From Bryobacteraceae bacterium (lineage in GTDB: Bacteria; Acidobacteriota; Terriglobia; Bryobacterales; Bryobacteraceae): 56,773 nt of DNA. The stretch lies in the NCBI GenBank assembly GCA_028275505.1, contig JAPWUP010000005.1:1-56773 (forward strand), read 5' to 3'. Each line of letters starts with the position of its first letter. Position 1 is the stretch's first letter. The notes under the pieces were generated by a model. It saw only the letters and a list, made by a program, of their open reading frames with translations. It searched no databases and was not told where the DNA came from. Of the stretch, positions 8,679 through 24,479 are shown one piece after another. A program made the position numbers and the translations under genes.

Positions 8679-9062
8679 ATGGCGGATATCAACGCGATTG
8701 CCGATCAGATCCAGAGCCTGACGCTGCTGGAGGCATCCCAGTTGGTGAAGCTGCTCGAGGAGAGGCTGGGAGTCTCGGCGGCCGCGGCGACGGTGGCAGC
8801 CGTACCTGCGGCGGCTGCGGCCGCGGCTCCGGCGGCGCAGGCTGAGGAACAGACTGAGTTCACGGTCGTGCTCACCTCGGTTGGGCCGAACAAGATCAAC
8901 GTGATCAAGGCGGTGCGCGAGGTCACCAGCCTCGGTCTCAAGGAGGCCAAGGACCTGGTGGAGAGCGCTCCCAAGCCGATCAAGGAAGGGGTGAGCAAGG
9001 AGGAGGCGGAGAAGATCCGGCAGAAGTTTGCCGAGGTGGGAGCGACCGTAGAAATCAAGTAG
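8679..9062 (+). CDS. rplL: 50S ribosomal protein L7/L12
   Basis: 127 residues. N-terminal dimerisation helices, an Ala/Pro-rich flexible hinge (about residues 38-52), and the globular C-terminal domain with [24 protein letters not shown], the factor-binding surface for EF-Tu and EF-G. The ATG is preceded by AGGAG with an eight-base gap. It follows rplJ by 56 bases and is cotranscribed. A longer gap of 421 bases with its own promoter follows before rpoB. Confidence 0.97.
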   Translation: MADINAIADQIQSLTLLEASQLVKLLEERLGVSAAAATVAAVPAAAAAAAPAAQAEEQTEFTVVLTSVGPNKINVIKAVREVTSLGLKEAKDLVESAPKPIKEGVSKEEAEKIRQKFAEVGATVEIK

Positions 9063-9127
9063 GGCCCGTGTTCTAAGGATTGCCGGCTCGCGCAGGGTGG
9101 GGTGTCTACCGTGCGCGGGCCCGGCGT

Positions 9128-9157
9128 TTGACGGGCGGTGGTCGGGTCTGCTAAACT
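9128..9157 (+). promoter_or_regulatory. Internal promoter for rpoBC
   Basis: TTGACG (9128-9133), an 18-base spacer and TAAACT (9152-9157) form one of the best sigma-70 matches in the window. It lies 65 bases after the rplL stop and would let rpoB-rpoC be expressed apart from the ribosomal genes, with a start near 9164. Confidence 0.6.
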
Positions 9158-9163
9158 ACGATG

Positions 9164-9483
9164 CGGGCCTCTTGCGTTACGCAGTCCCCAAGCAGCGATC
9201 AGCGCCCGTGAACCGAGTGAGGGGTAATCCTGTCCCGACTCTATCCCGATTTTGCTTGACCCGTTTCCCCAGCCGCCCTGTGTGTTCGCGCGCCTTGCGG
9301 GTTGTCGCGGACGGCGATGTTTCCGGCGCCGCGACACCCCGGCAGCGGGCGGCCGCGCCCGCCGAGTGCTCCGGCGCACCAAGGGCGGCGGGATCTCGTG
9401 CAGCACCGTTAGAGGTGTCTTGGTTTTGAACGCAATCGTCCGGGACGTGTATCCAGCTTCCAGGTTCCGAGGAGTTTAGAAGC
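9164..9483 (+). promoter_or_regulatory. Long structured leader before rpoB
   Basis: About 320 bases without a credible gene. It contains TGTCGCGG/CCGCGACA (9303-9310 with 9329-9336), GCGGGCG-gccg-CGCCCGC (9345-9362), and CACC-gttaga-GGTG near 9402-9415, followed by GAGGAG before the rpoB ATG. There is no T-run after the GC-rich stems, so this is not an obvious intrinsic attenuator. It may be an RNA processing or feedback site of the rplL-rpoB kind known in enterobacteria. Confidence 0.4.
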
Positions 9484-13851
<4,368 letters not shown>

Positions 13852-13956
13852 GGATGAACCAGGGCGGAATCGGGAAGGCCCGCGGCTGACGATCCAGCGG
13901 GAGGATCGCGCAACCGGGGCTGTTCCCGAAGCTGCTTGCAGCAGGAAGGAGCTGGA

Positions 13957-18189
<4,233 letters not shown>

Positions 18190-18204
18190 AAGGACGTCTT
18201 GGGA

Positions 18205-18233
18205 GCTGGCCGAGAGTTCATTCCTCGGCCAGC
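18205..18233. terminator. Stem-loop at the rpoC / M14 peptidase convergent junction
   Basis: A perfect 10-base-pair stem GCTGGCCGAG-agttcattc-CTCGGCCAGC begins 15 bases after the rpoC stop. Its right arm encodes the last residues of the convergent M14 gene (AGLAEE). No T-run follows, so termination may depend on stem strength or on Rho. Confidence 0.55.
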
Positions 18234-20944
18234 CCTGCGGCGCGCGTGCGGGGCGGCGTCCGGAAGACCGCGTTCAGGAACAGTACGTTGAGGCCGTCCA
18301 TGGCGGCCCTGAAATTGGGATCCGCCGTAAACGCGATCACGTAACCCCGGCCTTCGCGGGCCACGATCAGCAACGGCTTGTAGGCGAGTTGCTTGCGGTT
18401 TTCCTCCCACAAGTAGCCGCTGGCCAGCAGTTGATCCGGTCCCAGAAAGACGGCGGCATTCACGCCCCGATCCAGCTTGATCGGCGAGTAAATGGCCCGC
18501 CCGGTGACCATTGCCACCACGGTGTCGCCCAAGCCGGCCGTAATCCAGTGATCGGCGTCCAGGCGCGCGCGAACCATGACTCCGAGAGTGCGATCAGGCA
18601 GTTCGCGCTCGGGCTGGATTTCCTTGAGGTAGTCCTCCTCGCTGGTGAGCAGCTTGCCTGGGACGCGGGGCTCTGCGGCGGCCTCGGGCTTGGCGGCCTC
18701 GGGCTTAGGCGCTTCCGGACGCCGGGCGGTTTCTCCCGGGCGGGCGAGGTATTCCTGGGCCACGGGCAGCAAACCTGTGCGTGAATCCGCCAGGAATCCC
18801 ACCGCGCCGGCGATGCCGATCAGCGTGCCGCCCGAAGACACCCATTCGCGCAGCCGGCGAATGCCGTTGGCGCCGAGCACCTGCGAGTAGCCGTCCCCGA
18901 GGCCCTGGTCGGGCAGGATCACGACATGGAACCGGCTGAGATCGGCCATAGCGAGGGTCTGCGTGCGAACGATTGTCACCGGGTAGTTGTATTCGCGCTC
19001 CAGCACGAAGCGGGCCCAGCCGGCGGAGGTCGAGGAGACGGGGCGGTCCCAGGCCAGCGCGATCGCGGGAGCGCGCATGCGGACCACGTAACGGCTGCCG
19101 AAGTTCACTCCTTCCTCAACCCAGCCCGAGTCCGTACCGAAGACATCAGCACCGCTCTGGCGAGCCAGGCGCGCCATGGTTTCAGCCAGTCCTGCGGGAT
19201 TGTCTTTGACTTTGAAAATGAGAGTGCCCGCAGGATACTTGCGCCCGTTCAGGGTGAAAGGCTTGTCGCTGGAAAGAATGTTGAGCTTTTCCTGGAGTGC
19301 GGCGGTGAGCAGACGGGCAGCCGCTTGCGTTCCCCAAGGAACGAGGAAGGCCACCTGCGCTTTGGGGTTGTCCACCGTTCCCGGCGGGACCCTTTGGGGA
19401 TTGGCGACTTCGAATTTCCCTTGCGATTCCTGCGCAACCGCGACCGCCTCGACGTTGTAGGCCAAGGGCAGCGACCAGGCGGTGACATCGTAAATTTCAT
19501 CGGGAAGTTTCTTGCGACGCCGCCGCTCCTGTTCCTTGATGAACTTTTCGTCCATGGGGACATTGGGATCGAGCAGGTTGCGGATCAGTCGCTTGGCGGG
19601 TTGCGCCAGCGAAATCACATAGCTGCCAGCAGGGAATTCGCGATCGCCGTTGCGGAAAGGCGCCAGAGCGCGTTTGATCTCGATGCCATGTTCGGCGAGT
19701 ACGGCGGCCAGTTTGTCCACGGCGCTGGTGTCGCCGCGGCGCGGCAGGATGTACTCGCGGATTGGTTCCTTGCTGCCCTCTTCGATGGCAGTCCTGCGAA
19801 ACCGGTAGAAAAGGTCGAGAAGTTTCTCCCGTTCGCGGGCCGCGGTTTCCAGAGTGGAGATCGAGCTGACGAACTGCTGGCGGACGGTATCGCGGAAGTG
19901 GAAGACGCGGTCGTCGCTGCGGCGCATGCGCAGGCCGCGGGCGGAGGCCTGCTCGTAGGTCATGGCGATGGCGCCATAGTAAGTGGGCCAACTGGCGCCA
20001 TAGCCCGGGTAAAAAGCATCGTAAACCTCCCGCGTGAAGTAATCGAAGCCGAAACGGTCAAACCAGCGCGCGTTGTTGCGCCCGAACCACTGTAAGGCCT
20101 CCCTTTGTTCCCGTGTGATGTGCGGGTTGAAGGGGTCCGCCTCGGGCGCGAAATAGTAGGTGGAGTCGGAACCCATTTCGTGGAGGTCCACGAAGACCAG
20201 CGGGTACCAGCGCCGGAGCTCGGCGACGAGGCTGCGAATCTCGGGTTGCGTCAGAGGCAGCCAGTCCCGGTTGAGGTCGAACAGGTAGTGGTTGCCACGG
20301 CCGCCGGGCCACGGCTCGATGTGCTCGGCGGCGGCGGGATTCTCGTCCGGGTGCGCACCGACGGTTTGCTCGAAGTGACTGATGAAGCGTTCGCGACCGT
20401 CGGGATTTTGAGACGGGATGAGCAGGAGGACGACCCGGTCGCGGATCTGATCCACCAGGGAATCGTTGCGCGCCGCCAGGAGATGATAGGCGACGAGCAG
20501 GGCTGCGTCAGGCCCGGAGATTTCGTTGCCATGCACGCCATTGGCAAGGCAAACCAGCGCAGGCAGGCTCGCCATGAGCTTCCGCGCCTCGCTTTCCGGC
20601 GTGCGGCGCGGATCGGCCAGCCGCTGGTAGGCCGTGCGGATCTCCTCCAGACGCCGCAGATTGGCCTCCGAAGCTACCACGGCGTAAAAGAGCTTCCGTC
20701 CCTCCCACGTGGTTCCGTATTCAAAAATCCGCACCCGGCCGGTGGCGGACGCAAGTGCCTCCAGATACTGGCGCAAGCCGGCGTAGTGGGTGATTCTTTC
20801 GCCGGGCTCATAGCCGAGCACCTGTTTGTGGGTGGGCACGCGGGGATCGTACGTGGCGCCGGGCCAGAACTCGAAACGCGGTTCTGCGGCCCAGACCGTC
20901 AGGCACAGGAAAGCGAACGTCAGGCGAATGCCGGAGGTTCTCAT
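18218..20944 (-). CDS. Secreted M14-family zinc carboxypeptidase with C-terminal amidotransferase-like domain
   Basis: 908 residues. It has a signal peptide (MRTSGIRLTFAFLCLTVWAA), then an M14 peptidase domain (about 45-330) with the zinc pair His138/Glu141 in VHGNE, NPDGRERF, the substrate Arg region FDLNRDW, and FVDLHEMGSDS carrying the third zinc ligand. Residues about 370-640 have no clear family. The region about 660-730 (VVILPDQGLGDGY..., SSGGTLIGIAGA) resembles the class I glutamine amidotransferase-like fold often fused to M14 enzymes, and the end is a beta-rich tail. Expected role: trimming C-terminal residues of peptides in the periplasm or outside. It diverges from the propeller gene across an 80-base gap. 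The ATG lacks a Shine-Dalgarno. Confidence 0.88.
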   Translation of the reverse strand: MRTSGIRLTFAFLCLTVWAAEPRFEFWPGATYDPRVPTHKQVLGYEPGERITHYAGLRQYLEALASATGRVRIFEYGTTWEGRKLFYAVVASEANLRRLEEIRTAYQRLADPRRTPESEARKLMASLPALVCLANGVHGNEISGPDAALLVAYHLLAARNDSLVDQIRDRVVLLLIPSQNPDGRERFISHFEQTVGAHPDENPAAAEHIEPWPGGRGNHYLFDLNRDWLPLTQPEIRSLVAELRRWYPLVFVDLHEMGSDSTYYFAPEADPFNPHITREQREALQWFGRNNARWFDRFGFDYFTREVYDAFYPGYGASWPTYYGAIAMTYEQASARGLRMRRSDDRVFHFRDTVRQQFVSSISTLETAAREREKLLDLFYRFRRTAIEEGSKEPIREYILPRRGDTSAVDKLAAVLAEHGIEIKRALAPFRNGDREFPAGSYVISLAQPAKRLIRNLLDPNVPMDEKFIKEQERRRRKKLPDEIYDVTAWSLPLAYNVEAVAVAQESQGKFEVANPQRVPPGTVDNPKAQVAFLVPWGTQAAARLLTAALQEKLNILSSDKPFTLNGRKYPAGTLIFKVKDNPAGLAETMARLARQSGADVFGTDSGWVEEGVNFGSRYVVRMRAPAIALAWDRPVSSTSAGWARFVLEREYNYPVTIVRTQTLAMADLSRFHVVILPDQGLGDGYSQVLGANGIRRLREWVSSGGTLIGIAGAVGFLADSRTGLLPVAQEYLARPGETARRPEAPKPEAAKPEAAAEPRVPGKLLTSEEDYLKEIQPERELPDRTLGVMVRARLDADHWITAGLGDTVVAMVTGRAIYSPIKLDRGVNAAVFLGPDQLLASGYLWEENRKQLAYKPLLIVAREGRGYVIAFTADPNFRAAMDGLNVLFLNAVFRTPPRTRAAGLAEE

Positions 20945-20953
20945 AAGTTAGCT

Positions 20954-20959
20954 AGGATA
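20954..20959 (-). promoter_or_regulatory. -10 element of the M14 peptidase gene
   Basis: TATCCT on the minus strand ends nine bases before the ATG at 20944, with no ribosome site between. This fits an almost leaderless transcript. The -35 is not convincing. Confidence 0.4.
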
Positions 20960-21009
20960 CGTCAACCGCAGCCCGTCATACCAGCGAAACTTTCGGGCTC
21001 GGAGCGGGT

Positions 21010-21015
21010 TATACT
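21010..21015 (+). promoter_or_regulatory. -10 element of the propeller-protein gene
   Basis: TATACT ends nine bases before the ATG at 21025. No Shine-Dalgarno is present, so the predicted 5' untranslated region is only a few bases. Confidence 0.4.
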
Positions 21016-21024
21016 GGATTGCCC

Positions 21025-24000
21025 ATGAAGTGGATCCGGGGGTTTCTCGCCTGCCTGGTGTTGGCCGGAGGGGCGCTGGCCGCCACCTTCGGTACGGTGG
21101 TCCCCACCGTCGGCGGCCTGCTCGACATCGTGCTGGACGAAGGCCGCAACCGGCTGTACCTGGTCAACCCGTCCTATAACCGCATCGAGGTTTATGCGAT
21201 CGCGCAGCGACGATTCCTGACGCCGGTGGCCGTGGATCGCCTGCCGATTTCCGCGGCGCTTTCGCGCAGCGGCAAGTATCTTTATGTGACCTGCTTTGAC
21301 GGGACATCGCTCAACGTCATTGACTTGGACACGATGACGGTGAGCCGCCGCGTCAGTCTCCCGGCCAAGCCCGAGGGAGTTGCCGTTGGCGCCGACGAGC
21401 GGGTGCTGATCACCACCATCGGCACGGGACCTAATAACCAGGCCTATACTCTCCTGATCTACGATCCCGCTGCGGCCGAGGGGCAGGCGATCGGCAACGT
21501 AGTGATCACGCCTCCCCCGGCTCAGTCACCGCGGCTGCCGCCGCCCAGCGGGAGGCTTGCCCTGGCGGCGCGGAGCCGGCTTGCGTCCACGCCTGACGGG
21601 CGGTACATCATCGGCCTGACGAACATCAACAACAACACGGGCGTCGCTTTCGTCTACGAGACCGCGTCGGCCTCGGTGCTGCGCTCTCGACAGATCGGGA
21701 ATATCTCGACCGTCCTCTCGGTGGCGCCGGATGGTTCGAAGTTCATGGCCGGCTTGACCTTGTTCGACACCGAGACGCTCACGGTCCTGGCCCAGCAGAA
21801 CGCCGCCAACGCGCCGTTCCCCTTCCAGCCCGGGGCCCAGTTCAGCCTGACCGACAACGTGGGCGGCAGCGTGTTTGCCCCCGACGGCAGCTACCTGTAT
21901 TCCGCGTTCAACATCCCGCCCTTGTCCAGCCCGCCGGCGCGCCCGAATGTGAGCCAGTTGCTGATCAACGATCCCGACAACCTCCTGATCCATCTGGCGC
22001 TGCAACTGCCGGAAAACATCGCGGGCAAGATGGTGATCACTTCGGATGGCGGCGTGATTTACGCCATTTCCGAATCGGGCTTCATGATCCTGCCCGTGGG
22101 GCGGCTTCTGGAGTACCCGATCGCCATGCCTGAATCCCGGGTGGTCCTCCTGGCGAACGACCAGTGCGGCGTGGTGGCGAACCAGCGGTCTGCGACCGTG
22201 CGAGTCCAGAATCTGGGCCGCGGTCGGTTGAGCATCACGCCTCAGTTGTTGCAAATTCCGCAGACGCCCCAGGCAGGCATTCCCGGGTTGGGAGGAGGCG
22301 GGCCCGGTGGAGGCGCTCCGGGTGGGACGATCATCATCGTGTTGCCGCCAACTCCCGGCGCCCAGCCCGCTCCGGTCACGGGCGCGGCGCCGGGGGCGCA
22401 GGTGCCCGCGGGACCGGGCCAGCAACAGCCGGCGGTGGCGCAGACCGCGCCGTTGGTGCGGGTACGGCAGGCCGAACAGACGCTCGAGTTCATCTTCAAC
22501 GCCAACGCAGCCCGGGCGCTCGGCACCATCACGCCGCACAACTTCGTGGTTCAGGCGCCCGAAGCGGTCAACATACCGCCGCGCATCCGGGTCTACCAGA
22601 ACAATCGCGACGCGGAGGCGCGTGGTGACATCGTGCCCGTCGAGGTCGGCATCTCGGACCAGGAAGGCCTGGTGGACATGGTGCTGGACACAAAACGAGA
22701 GCGCTTGTACATAGCCAACTCGGGTTTGAACCGCGTAGAAGTGTTCGACCTCCGCAAGCGGCGGCTGCTCGAGCCCATCAAGGTGGGACAGCTTCCGCGC
22801 TCGCTGGCGCTCACTCCGGACGGCAACACGCTGTACGTGGCCAACTCGGGTGGAGAGTCTATCAGCATCGTGGATCCGGACCAGGGGCGCGTGGTGGGTC
22901 GTGTGCGCTTCCCGGCCTTGCCGTTCAACGCCAGCGCTCCGCTGGTGACCCCGAGCGTGATCGCTGCGGGCCTCAGCGGCTTGCAAATCGTGATGAGTAA
23001 CGGCACGCTATGGCAGGTGATCGGCAACGAGGCGGTCCCGCGCCCGCTCAGTCCCACCATCGGCTCGCTGACTGTGCCTGCGCCGCGGACCATGGCGGCT
23101 ACGCCGGGCGGGGAATACATCGTGCTGGTGGCCGGCGCCAACAACACCATGGCCTATCTGTACGACGCCACGGTGGATGAGTACGTCGTGGCGCGTCAGA
23201 TTGTCACCGGCGCCGCGCAGGGATTCCTCGGACCGGTGGCCGCCGGACCGCGCGGACAGTATTACGTGATCAATGGCATGCTGTTCAACCAGTCGCTGAC
23301 GCGCGTTGCCGACGCTCCCTCGGTTCAGGTGCCCGGCCGGGCAGGCCAGACCATGACGATGAACCGGCCAGTCGCGGCCGTGGCCCCGGCCAGCGGCAAC
23401 ACCTATATCCGGTTCATTCAGCCGGTGCTGACTGCCGCTACGGCCCTGCCCAGCGAGCTTCCGGTGGTGGAGGTGGTGGATGCCACGACTGGCGCCGTAC
23501 TGCGTAGTGCTACCGCTCTGGAGGCGCCCCTCTCAACGGTGGTGGGTGCCGGGCGGGCCTTCATCAACGGTCGGACCATGGCACTGGATCCTTCCGGTCA
23601 GGCTGCCTATGTGCTAACCGCGAGCGGACTGAGCATCGTGCCGCTCGACCAGCCGGCCCGCGCCGATCGCCCGACGGTAAACCGCAATGGCGTGGTCAAC
23701 ATGGCCAGCTATACGACCAGCGTGGCGCCCGGCGGACTGATCTCCATCTTCGGCCAGGCTCTGGGAGCTTCGGAAACCGCGACGAGCACGCCGCTGCCTT
23801 ACATCCTTGGCGGAACCTGCGTCACCGTGGCCAACCGCGCGCTGCCTTTGCTGATGACCTCGCCCACTCAAATCAACGCGCAGTTGCCCTTCGATCTCGC
23901 CGCCGGACGGTACACGCTGGTGGTGCGCGCGGTGGATCGGAAAACGGCTTCCGCAGCTTACAACCTGACGGTCTCCAAGTACGCTCCCGCCGTGTTCGTG

Positions 24001-24393
24001 GACCCGGTCACGGACCAGGCCGCGATCTACCACCCTGATGGCCAGCCGGTAACCAAGGAGAACCCTGCCCGCAGAGATCATGTCGTGATCATCTACGCCA
24101 CCGGTCTGGGCCCCACGCACGGTGGGCGGGCTGTGGCGGGCATGCCTGCGCCTTCCGAGCCGCTGGCCGTAACTGATCCGGTCAAGGTGTTCTTCGGCGA
24201 TCCGCGTTACCAGCAATCGGAAATGATCGTGGAGTGGAGCGGGTTGCAGCCCGGCGGCATCGGGGTCTATCAGATCAACGTGCGCGTGCCCGGCTTCCGC
24301 AGTCGCGGCGACGCCCTGCCCGTGACGATCCGCATCGGGGGAGTGGACAGCCCCAGCTCGGCCCCGGTAGTCCCGAAGGTGGCCGTGGACTGA
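21025..24393 (+). CDS. Secreted YVTN beta-propeller protein with Solibacter-type C-terminal domain
   Basis: 1122 residues from ATG 21025, which opens a signal peptide (MKWIRGFLACLVLAGGALAA); the TTG two codons upstream in the track is less likely. Two propeller-like halves are visibly duplicated: GLLDIVLDEGRNRLYLVNPS near residue 31 matches GLVDMVLDTKRERLYIANSG near residue 547, each followed by several blades. They are separated by a Gly/Pro-rich linker (about 415-480). The last 230 residues (GVVNMASYTTSVAPGGLISIFG, then IIYATGLGP and GVYQINVRVP) match the domain named from Solibacter (TIGR03437), which is found in many secreted proteins of that lineage. Probably an extracytoplasmic binding or adhesion protein; function unknown. 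Confidence 0.85.
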   Translation: MKWIRGFLACLVLAGGALAATFGTVVPTVGGLLDIVLDEGRNRLYLVNPSYNRIEVYAIAQRRFLTPVAVDRLPISAALSRSGKYLYVTCFDGTSLNVIDLDTMTVSRRVSLPAKPEGVAVGADERVLITTIGTGPNNQAYTLLIYDPAAAEGQAIGNVVITPPPAQSPRLPPPSGRLALAARSRLASTPDGRYIIGLTNINNNTGVAFVYETASASVLRSRQIGNISTVLSVAPDGSKFMAGLTLFDTETLTVLAQQNAANAPFPFQPGAQFSLTDNVGGSVFAPDGSYLYSAFNIPPLSSPPARPNVSQLLINDPDNLLIHLALQLPENIAGKMVITSDGGVIYAISESGFMILPVGRLLEYPIAMPESRVVLLANDQCGVVANQRSATVRVQNLGRGRLSITPQLLQIPQTPQAGIPGLGGGGPGGGAPGGTIIIVLPPTPGAQPAPVTGAAPGAQVPAGPGQQQPAVAQTAPLVRVRQAEQTLEFIFNANAARALGTITPHNFVVQAPEAVNIPPRIRVYQNNRDAEARGDIVPVEVGISDQEGLVDMVLDTKRERLYIANSGLNRVEVFDLRKRRLLEPIKVGQLPRSLALTPDGNTLYVANSGGESISIVDPDQGRVVGRVRFPALPFNASAPLVTPSVIAAGLSGLQIVMSNGTLWQVIGNEAVPRPLSPTIGSLTVPAPRTMAATPGGEYIVLVAGANNTMAYLYDATVDEYVVARQIVTGAAQGFLGPVAAGPRGQYYVINGMLFNQSLTRVADAPSVQVPGRAGQTMTMNRPVAAVAPASGNTYIRFIQPVLTAATALPSELPVVEVVDATTGAVLRSATALEAPLSTVVGAGRAFINGRTMALDPSGQAAYVLTASGLSIVPLDQPARADRPTVNRNGVVNMASYTTSVAPGGLISIFGQALGASETATSTPLPYILGGTCVTVANRALPLLMTSPTQINAQLPFDLAAGRYTLVVRAVDRKTASAAYNLTVSKYAPAVFVDPVTDQAAIYHPDGQPVTKENPARRDHVVIIYATGLGPTHGGRAVAGMPAPSEPLAVTDPVKVFFGDPRYQQSEMIVEWSGLQPGGIGVYQINVRVPGFRSRGDALPVTIRIGGVDSPSSAPVVPKVAVD

Positions 24394-24440
24394 GTCGCTC
24401 GCGAGCTCCCCAGCCCGCACGCGGCAGAGCAGCGGTGCAT

Positions 24441-24446
24441 TATCCT
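24441..24446 (+). promoter_or_regulatory. Possible -10 element before the TPR lipoprotein gene
   Basis: TATCCT lies 33 bases before the ATG at 24480. A GGGAGG ribosome site lies between them, so this transcript would have a normal leader. The -35 is not recognisable. Confidence 0.3.
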
Positions 24447-24479
24447 GTGTTAAAGGCAAATCGCGGGAGGAAGCTCCGA

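Noticed and set aside
9161-9211. 16-residue leader peptide before rpoB (MRASCVTQ...)
   Set aside because: Its ATG lies three bases after the -10 hexamer, before the expected transcription start, and it has no ribosome site.
24397-24406. GCTCGCGAGC palindrome after the propeller protein
   Set aside because: Too short to be a terminator, with no loop or T-run.
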